A stretch of 64,000 bases of DNA, taken from NCBI RefSeq assembly GCF_009882975.1, contig NZ_WTUX01000010.1:294367-358366 (forward strand). Reading direction: 5' to 3'. The notes below the pieces were generated by a model. That model saw nothing but the letters and a program-made list of their open reading frames with translations, did not search any database and was not told the DNA's origin. Made by a program: the position numbers and the translations under genes. This stretch comes from Maritimibacter harenae (lineage in GTDB: Bacteria > Pseudomonadota > Alphaproteobacteria > Rhodobacterales > Rhodobacteraceae). The first letter of the stretch is position 1; each line of letters opens with the position of its first letter. Positions 53,630 to 61,481 of this stretch are shown piece after piece.

Positions 53630-53705
53630 GGCGGGTTTTCGCGCCCTGCCGGCGCCGGGGCGACCTGTTGCGGGGCCTGCCCTGCGAACCTGTCTCATGT
53701 GCGAT

Positions 53706-53767
53706 GGAGGGGGCTGTCTGCCCCCTCCAAACCTCCCCCGAAGGTATTTTCGAAACGAAGAAGGGGG
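53706..53767 (+). repeat. Intergenic hairpin-tail repeat, copy E
   Basis: GGAGGGGGC-TGTCT-GCCCCCTCC (53706-53728) forms a perfect 9-bp hairpin, followed by a tail with GAAGGTATTTTCGAAACGAAG (53740-53760 in part) and AAGGGGG. It lies 76 bases after ftsY and before an unidentified gene on the same strand. Confidence 0.65.
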
Positions 53768-53871
53768 TAGGGTTGCCACCAGGGGTCAAAAAATTACCGT
53801 ATTCACCCGTTAGATGAGAGACGGGTCCCGGGCAGGGCCCTTTGGTTGACGCAAGGGGACTTCTCAACCGC

Positions 53872-54414
53872 ATGCATCGACGCAAGACCACAGACCCCGT
53901 GCTCCTTCTCAAGGGCACGCGGACCGCGATGTCCTTCGTGGCGGAATCGCGCCGGCTCGCCATCTCGGATCCCTATCCGGAGGATGGCCAGCCGGGGTAT
54001 TCGGTCATGGCGGACGTGCTGGCGCGGGCGGTGCTCTTCGCCAACTGGGAGGTTGTCGGGGCCGCGGCGCTGATTCAGGCCGGGGACACGGTGCGTGTCG
54101 CGGAGGCGGGACTTCTCGGCCCGTTTCGCACGGACGAGTTCATGCGTCGCCTGACCTGGCGGATGCTGGCGGACGCGGCGCACGACCTGATCGGGGTGGA
54201 TGCCATCGAGGACGCCTGGCGCGAGCCGCTGGAGATCACCGCCTTCATCGAGCGGCGTCGGGTGAACCGGGCCGAGGACCGGGCGGCCGCGCCAACGCCG
54301 ATCGGGACGCTGGACATTCCCGTCGACCCGGCGGTGGCCGCGCGTATCGGCGAACGCGAAGGCGGGCCGCGCCGGGTGGGAATACCGCGTGCACCCCGCC
54401 GGGTCTCGCTGTAA
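53872..54414 (+). CDS. Conserved hypothetical protein
   Basis: The 180-residue protein is not recognised. It has no signal peptide or membrane helix. The first 25 residues are basic (MHRRKTTDPVLLLKGTRTAM). The middle is helical with RLTWRMLADAAHDLIGVDAIEDAWREPLEITAF, and the last 50 residues are rich in Arg, Pro and Ala. The ATG at 53872 is the likeliest start; a TTG at 53842 would add ten residues, and AAGGGGA at 53852-53858 is a distant ribosome site for 53872. It precedes an EamA transporter gene by nine bases, so the two may be co-transcribed. Confidence 0.55.
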   Translation: MHRRKTTDPVLLLKGTRTAMSFVAESRRLAISDPYPEDGQPGYSVMADVLARAVLFANWEVVGAAALIQAGDTVRVAEAGLLGPFRTDEFMRRLTWRMLADAAHDLIGVDAIEDAWREPLEITAFIERRRVNRAEDRAAAPTPIGTLDIPVDPAVAARIGEREGGPRRVGIPRAPRRVSL

Positions 54415-54423
54415 CCAGCCGGA

Positions 54424-55326
54424 ATGAGCGAATGGATTCGCGGCCTCGAGGGGACCGAGGCCGGGCATAGCGCCGCGCTGGCGCTCGCGGTGCTGGCCGC
54501 CTTCCTGCACGCCCTTTTCGGCGCCTTGCAGAAGGGACGGCATGACCCGTGGCTGTCGCGCGGCGCGATCGACGCGACCTATGGCCTGCTTGCCGCGCCC
54601 TTCGCGCTGTTCGTCGTGCCCTGGCCGGACCCGTCGCTGATCCCGCTTTTCGCGCTGATCATTGTCATCCACATCCTCTACAAGGTGGCCCAGGGCGTGA
54701 CCTACACGCTGGGGAGTTACACGGTCGTCTACCCGGTGGTGCGCGGGACCGGTCCGCTCTTCACGGTGATCGGGGCCGGGATCCTCTTCGGCGAGCATTT
54801 CACGGCCCTGCAATGGGTGGGGGTGGGCCTTCTGGTGGCGGCGATCTATGGCCTCGCGCTCTACAACCTCAAGCATTGGCAGGTGGACCGCCACAACCTC
54901 AAGCCCGCGCTGGCGATGGCGGTGGTGACCGGGCTTTTCGTCGCGCTCTACACCACGATCGACGCCTACGGCATCCGCGCGACGCCGAATCCCTTCACCT
55001 TCCTCGCCTGGTTCTTCATGCTCGACGGCATCGCCTTCGCGCTCTACGGGGCCTGGCGCTACGCGCACATGGCCGAGCCGCCCGCGCCCGGCCCGCTGGC
55101 CCTGCGCGGGCTGACCGGCGGGCTCGTCGCCTATTTCTCGTTCGGGTCGATCATGCTGGCCACGCGGCTCGATGACGTGGGCGAAGCGGCGGTGCTGCGC
55201 GAAACCTCGACCGTTTTCGCCGCCCTCATCGGCTGGCTCGTGCTCAAGGAAAGCACGGGGCCCCGCCGGGTCACGCTCATGGCATTGATTGCCGCAGGGG
55301 CTGTAATCGTCGAGATGGGAGGTTAA
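54424..55326 (+). CDS. EamA/DMT-family transporter
   Basis: The 300-residue protein has ten predicted membrane helices in two five-helix EamA repeats, with YPVVRGTGPLFTVIGAGILFGE (first repeat) and ETSTVFAALIGWLVLKESTGPRRV (second repeat). Members export metabolites such as amino acids. The substrate is unknown. The ATG follows the preceding gene by nine bases, and the ispZ gene begins 21 bases later. Confidence 0.9.
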   Translation: MSEWIRGLEGTEAGHSAALALAVLAAFLHALFGALQKGRHDPWLSRGAIDATYGLLAAPFALFVVPWPDPSLIPLFALIIVIHILYKVAQGVTYTLGSYTVVYPVVRGTGPLFTVIGAGILFGEHFTALQWVGVGLLVAAIYGLALYNLKHWQVDRHNLKPALAMAVVTGLFVALYTTIDAYGIRATPNPFTFLAWFFMLDGIAFALYGAWRYAHMAEPPAPGPLALRGLTGGLVAYFSFGSIMLATRLDDVGEAAVLRETSTVFAALIGWLVLKESTGPRRVTLMALIAAGAVIVEMGG

Positions 55327-55347
55327 ATAGGGCGTGATCAGGAAACC

Positions 55348-56007
55348 ATGTCAGGACGTAGGCGACCCATGAGCGAAGTGACGGACACCAAGGCGGCCGG
55401 GACCGACGGCAAGAAGGTCAATCCCTGGCTGCGTGCGGCGCTGGAATACGGACCGATCATCGCGTTCTTCGTCGGCTACATGATCGTGCGCGACATGAGC
55501 TTCACCGTGAGCGGCCGCGAATACGACGGGTTCCTCGCCGTCACGGCGGGCTTCATCCCGCTCCAGGCGATCTGCACCTTCATTCTTTGGCGCGTCACCG
55601 GCACGATCTCGGCGATCCAGATCGCGACCGTGGTGCTGGTCGCCGTGATGGGCGGGATCTCGATCTGGCTGAACGACGAGCGCTTCATCAAGATGAAGCC
55701 GACCATCCTCTACGTCTTCTTCTTCGCGGTGCTGGCCTTCGGGCTCTTGCGCGGCCAGAGCTACATCAAGGTGGTGATGGACCATTCCGTGCCGATGGAG
55801 CACGAAGGCTGGATGATCGTCACCCGGCGCCTGGCCCTGTTCTTCGCCGGTCTGGCGCTCGCGAACGAGGCGGTCTGGCGCACGATGTCCACCGACGTCT
55901 GGGTCAACTTCAAGACCTTCGGTCTGCCGCTGGCGATCTTCGGGTTCTTCATGGCCCAGTCGCGGGTGTTCCAGAAATACGGGATCGGTGACGACGAGGC
56001 GGAATGA
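55348..56007 (+). CDS. ispZ: Intracellular septation protein A-like
   Basis: The 219-residue protein belongs to the IspZ/YciB family: WLRAALEYGPIIAFFVGYM, SIWLNDERFIKMKPTILYVFFF, GQSYIKVVM, and NEAVWRTMSTDVWVNFKTF. These inner-membrane proteins act in cell envelope synthesis and division; the precise role is not settled. It has five membrane segments. AGGA lies six bases before the ATG at 55348; an ATG at 55369 is the alternative. Confidence 0.92.
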   Translation: MSGRRRPMSEVTDTKAAGTDGKKVNPWLRAALEYGPIIAFFVGYMIVRDMSFTVSGREYDGFLAVTAGFIPLQAICTFILWRVTGTISAIQIATVVLVAVMGGISIWLNDERFIKMKPTILYVFFFAVLAFGLLRGQSYIKVVMDHSVPMEHEGWMIVTRRLALFFAGLALANEAVWRTMSTDVWVNFKTFGLPLAIFGFFMAQSRVFQKYGIGDDEAE

Positions 56008-56013
56008 TCCGCG

Positions 56014-56589
56014 CTAGCGGTCGTTCAGCCCTTTTCCGGCAAGGATCCTGTCCGCGTGCCGGTCGATCCGCGCGATGCGCGTGGCCGATTGCTTTGCTCC
56101 CGAGACATGCAGGTTGTAGGCGCGCTGGCGCCCCGGCGTGAGCGCGAAGAAGGCGGCCTCGAACGCCGGGTCATCGCGGAACCGGTCGCGCAGTTCGGGC
56201 GCCCAGTCCGGCGTATCGGGCGCAGGGACGCCGAGCCCGGCCTTGTCCACGGCGATGGCCTGGGCGACGAGCGCCTGGACCTGGGCCTCGCGCGCCTGCA
56301 CCTGGGCGACGCTGGTGAAGCACAGGCGCTTGGCCGCGCGGCTGTTGGGCCCCTGCGCTTCGAGCAGACCGTCGGGGTCGTCGAGCAACGTCCCCTTGAA
56401 GAACATCAGCGCCAGGAAATCGTTCATCCGCTGCAGGATCGCGATGTTGTGGCCCGCGTGGGTGTAGCAGGGCTTGCCCCATTTCCGGGTCTCCACGAGC
56501 GGCGTGCGCCCGAGCACCGCGCGCAGGGCGAGCCCGGTCTCGCGCCACGATTCGGCCGTGTCGAACTGTCGGTCGAGCGCCTGGGTCAT
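56014..56589 (-). CDS. YdeI/OmdA-like protein
   Basis: The 191-residue protein resembles the YdeI (DUF1801-like, YdhG/OmdA) family. It has ALRAVLGRTPLVETRKWGKPCYTHAGHNIAIL at the N-terminus, FFKGTLLDDPDGLLEAQG, and FFALTPGRQRAYNLHVSGAKQSATRIARIDRHADRILAGKG at the C-terminus. The last segment is the typical YdeI end. The biochemical role is unknown. GAGGACC precedes the ATG. It converges with ispZ, six bases apart. Confidence 0.85.
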   Translation of the reverse strand: MTQALDRQFDTAESWRETGLALRAVLGRTPLVETRKWGKPCYTHAGHNIAILQRMNDFLALMFFKGTLLDDPDGLLEAQGPNSRAAKRLCFTSVAQVQAREAQVQALVAQAIAVDKAGLGVPAPDTPDWAPELRDRFRDDPAFEAAFFALTPGRQRAYNLHVSGAKQSATRIARIDRHADRILAGKGLNDR

Positions 56590-56848
56590 CGGTCGGTCCT
56601 CCTCTGCTTCGAAAGATAGCTCCACGGGCGCGCCCGGTCCATTGCGCCCGCGCCACAGCGCCGACGGGAATGTCCGCGCGACGCGAAAGTGATGGGCCGA
56701 GGCTTGGCGCACGGCCCGCGAGCCGTAAAATGATTCTTGTTGGGCCGATTCACGGGGGGCCGTGGATCGCGGGGGAGTCGGAGCTTGGGATGGCCGTTTC
56801 GATCAGCAATGCGACGCCGGGTGCCCGTGTGGGGCCGCCTTTTTTGAC

Positions 56849-56860
56849 GAAATGCATTTC
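56849..56860. promoter_or_regulatory. Perfect palindrome in divergent gap
   Basis: GAAATGCATTTC is a perfect 12-base palindrome, 27 bases before the next start codon, and a run of six T lies just upstream at 56840-56845. The 298-base gap (56590-56887) between divergent genes shows an inverted repeat GATTCACGG...CCGTGGATC near 56750 but no gene. Confidence 0.35.
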
Positions 56861-56887
56861 AGAAGTGACGCGCGATTGGAGTTGAAG

Positions 56888-58636
56888 ATGACGCAGAAGG
56901 TGTCCCGTTGGGTGAGGGGCGTGGCGATCAGCGCGATCGCCGGGGGGCTGGCCCCCGTGGCGATGGCCCAGGTCGAACCGGAGGCGAGCGCCGAGACGCT
57001 GGCCGCGCAATGGGAAACCTACAACCAGTATGCCGTCTCATCGGTGATGGAGCTGGCCCCGATGCGCGCCGCGGCCGAAGTGGCCACGCCCGAGGGCGGC
57101 ACGATCCGCCTGACGTCGCTCCACCCCGAGGTGAACCGCTGGTACCTGCTCGAGGTGACGCGCCCGGGGCAGGGCACGCAGCGTTTTCACCTGGAGAACG
57201 CGGACGCGGACACCTGGTCGCTCGCGCTCGAGGGGGGTGAGACGCCCGGGCTCGTGATCGCGGGCAACGGCGGGCAGGAGGTCTGCCAACCCTGGGACGG
57301 GGCGCCGTCGGAACTGGGCGCGGCGGCGCAGAGCGGTCTGCCCTATGCGCCGGTCTGCGGTCAGAAGATCTACCTTCGCAACCGCGTCGCCGGCAGCCGC
57401 ACCAACCGCGAGGCGGTGTCGGACTTCCTGCGCCAGAACGTCGTGTTTGGCGACAAGCTGGTGAACCTGATCAAGGGAACCTTCTTCGAGGATGCCTTTC
57501 TCGAAGACGCCGCTACCGTGGAGCAGGGCGACGCGGGCGATGCGGTTGCCGCGCTGGGCGTGGCCAGGCTCGACCGCCGGCCGATCATGCGGCCCAACAT
57601 GTCGATCGAGGTCATCGGGGCCGAGGGCGGCATGGAGGCGGGCGCTTGGTATGCCGTGGACGGGGCCGAAGGCGTCTTCGCCAGCGCGCTCAAGCCCGCC
57701 TATATCGCCAACGAGATCCTGAGCGAACGCAACGGGGCCAACTGGCTGGACGGGGTCGAGCAGAACGCGGACGTCTACCTCGTGGCCTTCGACCTGGGCC
57801 AGTTCGAGCTGGGCTACGAGCTGGGCACCGATCACCCCGGGCTGGGCTGGTCGTCGCGCCCGCAGCGCTCCGGGCAGGACTGGAACCTCGCGGGCCCCGA
57901 CGGGATCAGCCGGGCCGATCCGCTGGTGCGCAACGGAATGCTGTCCCCGTCGCTGACGAGCCGCGCGGTCGCGGCCTTCGCGGGCGGCTTCAAGCGCGAT
58001 CACGGGGCCTACCGGTTCTCGGATTACGCGACGTTCAACAAGGGGCACCACTACGGCTTCATCTCGAACGGCGTGACCTTTTCCAGCCTGATCGAGAACC
58101 TCGCCACGCTCTATGTCACGGTCGACGGCGAGATCGGGATGAAGACCTGGACCGAGGCCGACAACGCGATGGTGCCCGACCTGCGCTATGCCCGACAGAA
58201 CGGCGTGGCCGTGGTGCGGCGCGATCCCGAGACCGGGCAGAGCGTGCCGGGGAACCGGGTCAATTCCTGGGGTGGCGGCAACTGGTCGGGTTCGGCGGAT
58301 GCCCAGTTGCGGACCCTGCGGTCCGGCGCCTGCCTGCGCGAGATCGATGGGCGGCAGTTCCTGATGTACGCCTATTTCTCGTCCGTCACGCCCTCGGCGA
58401 TGGCGCGGGTCTTCCAGGCCTATGATTGCGACTACGCCATGCTGCTCGACATGAACTCGCCCGAGCTCACCTACATGGCCGTCTACCGCCAGAACCAGGA
58501 CGGCGACGGGCTCGAGCCGATGCACCTGTCGAGCTACATGGCGGAAAGCGATCCGTGGAGCGATGACGGGCGCATCCCCCGGTTCGTCGGATTTTCGGAC
58601 AACAGGGACTTTTTCTACCTTCTCAGAAAGGAATAG
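56888..58636 (+). CDS. Secreted phosphodiester-glycosidase-like protein
   Basis: The 582-residue protein has a signal peptide (about residues 1-27, ending AMA). The C-terminal half (about 340-560) shows the pattern of the phosphodiester glycosidase (NAGPA/DUF2233) fold: VAAFAGGFKRDHGAY, then a FISNGVTF turn, TLYVTVDGEIGMKTW, RYARQNGVAVV, and CDYAMLLDMNSPELT. The N-terminal 300 residues are not recognised. NAGPA-like enzymes cleave sugar phosphodiesters, and in bacteria they act on exopolysaccharides. The catalytic residues cannot be assigned by eye. It is coupled, four bases apart, to a secreted SUMF1-like gene. GGAG precedes the ATG. Confidence 0.5.
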   Translation: MTQKVSRWVRGVAISAIAGGLAPVAMAQVEPEASAETLAAQWETYNQYAVSSVMELAPMRAAAEVATPEGGTIRLTSLHPEVNRWYLLEVTRPGQGTQRFHLENADADTWSLALEGGETPGLVIAGNGGQEVCQPWDGAPSELGAAAQSGLPYAPVCGQKIYLRNRVAGSRTNREAVSDFLRQNVVFGDKLVNLIKGTFFEDAFLEDAATVEQGDAGDAVAALGVARLDRRPIMRPNMSIEVIGAEGGMEAGAWYAVDGAEGVFASALKPAYIANEILSERNGANWLDGVEQNADVYLVAFDLGQFELGYELGTDHPGLGWSSRPQRSGQDWNLAGPDGISRADPLVRNGMLSPSLTSRAVAAFAGGFKRDHGAYRFSDYATFNKGHHYGFISNGVTFSSLIENLATLYVTVDGEIGMKTWTEADNAMVPDLRYARQNGVAVVRRDPETGQSVPGNRVNSWGGGNWSGSADAQLRTLRSGACLREIDGRQFLMYAYFSSVTPSAMARVFQAYDCDYAMLLDMNSPELTYMAVYRQNQDGDGLEPMHLSSYMAESDPWSDDGRIPRFVGFSDNRDFFYLLRKE

Positions 58637-58640
58637 CGAC

Positions 58641-59624
58641 ATGCGGAAGGCGATTGCGGCTTTGGGGGTTTGCTTGGCATTGGTGTCGGGAGGGCCCGGG
58701 GCCGCCGCCACGCTGGCCGAGAACAACGAGGCGATGTTCCGGCTGATGCAGGAAAAGCGCGGGGTGACGGCCTCGCAGATCGCCCGCATCCGCGAGATCT
58801 TCAACGCTTCCGGCATGGCCGGGCAGGGCAACCCGGCGGTGACGCGCCACCCGATGACGCCCCAGCAGGCCGCCGCGAAAGTGCCCGGCGATCCCTACCA
58901 GTACTACCGCAACGCCCGCTTCGAACGCATCTGCGGGCGCAAGTACATGGCCCCGCTCTACGACCCGGCGACCGAACGGCCGGAGGACGCCGAGGTCTGC
59001 GTCGACATGTTCGAATATCCCAACGTCCCGATGGCCTACCCGGTGACCTGGATCTCGGCGCGCGAGGCGGCGCTGGTCTGCGCGGCCGAGGGCAAGCGGA
59101 TGGGCGATGCCCATGAATGGGAGGGGGCGGCGGCCGGCGCGCTGCTCGAGCCCGACTACCGCTTCGACCTGGGGTCTCACGGCGCGATGCGCGCGGCCCA
59201 CAATGCCAAGTGGGGACAGCAGAAGACCTGGACCTATGGCCCGCAATGGCGCCGGGGCATCTGTGCGCAGAACTCGTCCAAGTCGCCCGGCTGCAACGGC
59301 GGAAGCTGGAGCGGCTGCGGGTCCAACACCTACCCGGTCGGCGCTTTCCCCAACTGTCGGTCCGGGCTTGGCGTCTATGACCTTGAAGGCAACGCGGCCG
59401 AGCACATGAACCTGCCGATGGCGCCGAGCCAGATGGCGAGCCGCGGCTCGACCACCCTGGGTGTGACCGAGATGAAGGGCAGCTGGTTCATCTGGGACAA
59501 GATCCGCGCGCACGAGGAATGGGCGCGTTGGCGCGCGCCCTACTGGCACGGCTCGCGGGTCATGTCGACGGCGAGCCACCGCAACTATCACCTCGGCTTC
59601 CGCTGCTTCCGCGACGTGCGCTGA
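58641..59624 (+). CDS. Secreted SUMF1/FGE-like protein
   Basis: The 327-residue protein has a signal peptide (about 1-22, AAA) and a formylglycine-generating-enzyme-sulfatase domain: YPVTWISAREAALVCAAEGKRMGDAHEWEGAA, VYDLEGNAAEHM, and HLGFRCFRDVR at the C-terminus. A cysteine-rich loop (CAQNSSKSPGCNGGSWSGCG near residues 210-230) is unusual. Bacterial secreted SUMF1-domain proteins are more often ligand-binding or non-catalytic than true FGE. It follows the glycosidase-like gene by four bases and ends at a strong terminator. Confidence 0.82.
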   Translation: MRKAIAALGVCLALVSGGPGAAATLAENNEAMFRLMQEKRGVTASQIARIREIFNASGMAGQGNPAVTRHPMTPQQAAAKVPGDPYQYYRNARFERICGRKYMAPLYDPATERPEDAEVCVDMFEYPNVPMAYPVTWISAREAALVCAAEGKRMGDAHEWEGAAAGALLEPDYRFDLGSHGAMRAAHNAKWGQQKTWTYGPQWRRGICAQNSSKSPGCNGGSWSGCGSNTYPVGAFPNCRSGLGVYDLEGNAAEHMNLPMAPSQMASRGSTTLGVTEMKGSWFIWDKIRAHEEWARWRAPYWHGSRVMSTASHRNYHLGFRCFRDVR

Positions 59625-59646
59625 CGCGGGAGGACCGGTGAACGGA

Positions 59647-59674
59647 AAAGGCCGCGCCCGATGGCGCGGCCTTT
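59647..59674. terminator. Bidirectional terminator
   Basis: AAAGGCCGCGCC (59647-59658), a four-base loop and GGCGCGGCCTTT (59663-59674) form a perfect 12-bp stem with A/T ends on both sides. It serves the convergent SUMF1-like gene and the gene ending at 59698. Confidence 0.85.
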
Positions 59675-59697
59675 GTCGTTCGCGGGCGTGAGCGGGC

Positions 59698-61278
59698 TCA
59701 GCGCGAGGCGATGCGGATCACCTGGCCCGGCAGCGGCCCGTCGCTGTTGAGCAGGTAGGCGTAGCGGCGCGACGACAGCAGTTCGTCCAGCGACACCGCC
59801 CGACCGTTGAGGTAGGCGGTCTTGCTCACCAGCCGGATGCCGTGGCTGTAGTCGGCATAGCTCGCCCCGTGCACGGTCGAGACCGGCTGGATCGGGTTCC
59901 CGCGCGACCGGTGCCAGCCGTAGATCGCCACCCGGCCGGGGTTCGAGGCCATGCGGCTCGCGATGACCACGTCCTTCTTGTGGCCCGAGATCAGGCCCCG
60001 ACGTCCCTGCCGCTGCCCCTCGATCGTGGCGTTGTGGCGCAGGAAGTAGTTGGTCGAGGACATCTGCGGCCCGGCCTGCATCGGCTTGGGGCTCAGCTTC
60101 ACGTTCGCCTGGGCATAGATCGCGTCGACCATGCGCGAGGTGGGCAGCGTCATGCCGAAGCGCTTGGCGATGGACGCGGCGGCGGGCAGGCCCAGAGGCA
60201 CGCGCACGAAGTCGCTGTCGGAGCCGAGCGCGAGGTAGTCGGGCGTCACGCAGATGACGATTTCCGTGTCGGCCCCGCGTGCGTCCTGGCCACGGATGAC
60301 CACCGGCTGAAGGTCCTTGAGGAAACCGGGCATGTTGCCACGCGCCAGCTCGTTGATGATCGCGTTGTCGCGCGACCCGCCGCTGCCGTTGCCCAGCGAC
60401 GAGATGAACGTGGTGCCCCCCGGCGCGCTGGCGGGCCGGTTGGGCATGTCGCGCGCGTGGTTGCGGCCACAGCCGCGGCCCGCGATCATCGGCGTCGATT
60501 GCGCCTGCGGGGCAGGCTCGGCGTTCTGTTGCGGCGCGGGGGCAGCGTTGCGGCGCGGCGTGAAGGCCGCGCGCAGCGCACGGGGCAGCCCGCGCGGACG
60601 GGGCGAGGTTTCGACGGCCAGCGTCGAGGCCACGGGCGTGTCGGTGTCGACCGCTTCGGCCACGGCGAGCTCGATCGTTTTCGGCGCCGGCATCGGCTCC
60701 ACATCCTCCGGGCGCGGCCGGGGACGCAGCGATTGTGCGGCGGCCAGCGTGGTGGGCGAGACGAGCTCGGCCTCGGGAGCTTCCGCCACCTCTTCCGGTG
60801 CGCCGAAGAACAGCGCCGCGGCGGCGCGGGTGGCAAGATCCTCTTCGCTCAGCCGGGCGAGGGCCTGCGGCGTCGGGGCCTCCGCCGTCTCTTCGACCGG
60901 GGCTTCGGCGACGTTCTGGACCTCGGGGCGTTCCGGCTCGGCCGGGGCGGTCTCCTCCGTGGGCAGCGGTGCAGGCTCCGGCGCGGGCAGCGCGGCGAGT
61001 TCGGGCCCAACGGGTTCGGGGGCCGCGGGCGCGGCGCCTTCGTCGAGCTTGAGACCGCTCAGCACCAACTCCGTGCGCGCGGCCAGGTCCATGTCGGCCT
61101 CGGCCGGGGCCGCTGCGGTTTCTTCGACCTTCGGGGTGGTGAAGGCGGAGACATAGGACGGGTACAGCGCGTGGACGGCAAACAGGCTGCCCCAGGCGGC
61201 GACGACGAGGCCGGCAAGCACGCCAACGGCGGCGAGAGCATAAGCCGGTCTCAGACGCAGACTTTCGTGCGCGATCAT
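59698..61278 (-). CDS. Membrane-anchored protein of unknown function
   Basis: The 526-residue protein has a short cytoplasmic start, one hydrophobic helix at about residues 14-36, an Ala/Pro/Glu-rich linker to about 270, and a C-terminal domain of about 250 residues. This domain contains the segments SGHKKDVVIASRMASNPGRV, AIYGWHRSRGNPIQPVSTVH and ASYADYSHGIRLVS. Similar His/Tyr/Asp-containing stretches occur in secreted bacterial proteins that I cannot name. The ATG at 61278 has GGAAG upstream. It converges with the secreted pair, with a shared terminator, and lies downstream of a UbiA gene on the same strand. The domain may act on an envelope polymer; this is inference. Confidence 0.6.
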   Translation of the reverse strand: MIAHESLRLRPAYALAAVGVLAGLVVAAWGSLFAVHALYPSYVSAFTTPKVEETAAAPAEADMDLAARTELVLSGLKLDEGAAPAAPEPVGPELAALPAPEPAPLPTEETAPAEPERPEVQNVAEAPVEETAEAPTPQALARLSEEDLATRAAAALFFGAPEEVAEAPEAELVSPTTLAAAQSLRPRPRPEDVEPMPAPKTIELAVAEAVDTDTPVASTLAVETSPRPRGLPRALRAAFTPRRNAAPAPQQNAEPAPQAQSTPMIAGRGCGRNHARDMPNRPASAPGGTTFISSLGNGSGGSRDNAIINELARGNMPGFLKDLQPVVIRGQDARGADTEIVICVTPDYLALGSDSDFVRVPLGLPAAASIAKRFGMTLPTSRMVDAIYAQANVKLSPKPMQAGPQMSSTNYFLRHNATIEGQRQGRRGLISGHKKDVVIASRMASNPGRVAIYGWHRSRGNPIQPVSTVHGASYADYSHGIRLVSKTAYLNGRAVSLDELLSSRRYAYLLNSDGPLPGQVIRIASR

Positions 61279-61369
61279 AAATTCTTCCCGTGACTGTCGG
61301 ATCATTCAGCCGCGCTCGTACTGTCCCATCGTTAAGAAGACAATAAAGGCACATTCGTCCTTGTGGGAG

Positions 61370-61435
61370 GATTCTGGCCGATGGGCGGGAATCTGCCGCA
61401 GATTTCGCGGGATTCGGCAATCCTCCACCAGAATC
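61370..61435. other. Nested-stem structured element
   Basis: Three nested inverted repeats lie within 66 bases: GATTCTGG/CCAGAATC (61370-61377 with 61428-61435), GCCGA/TCGGC (61377-61381 with 61414-61418), and AATCTG/CAGATT (61390-61395 with 61399-61404). It is in the 203-base gap downstream of the UbiA gene and upstream of the 61278 gene. It could be a 5' leader structure, a terminator region or an operator. Confidence 0.35.
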
Positions 61436-61481
61436 GGCCTTCGAGCCCGGGTTTGGGGCGGTCCGACGCGCCTTTTCGGGC

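Noticed and set aside
56700-56887. Small RNA ending at the T-run near 56840
   Set aside because: No convincing stem lies directly before the six T residues, and no promoter is clear.
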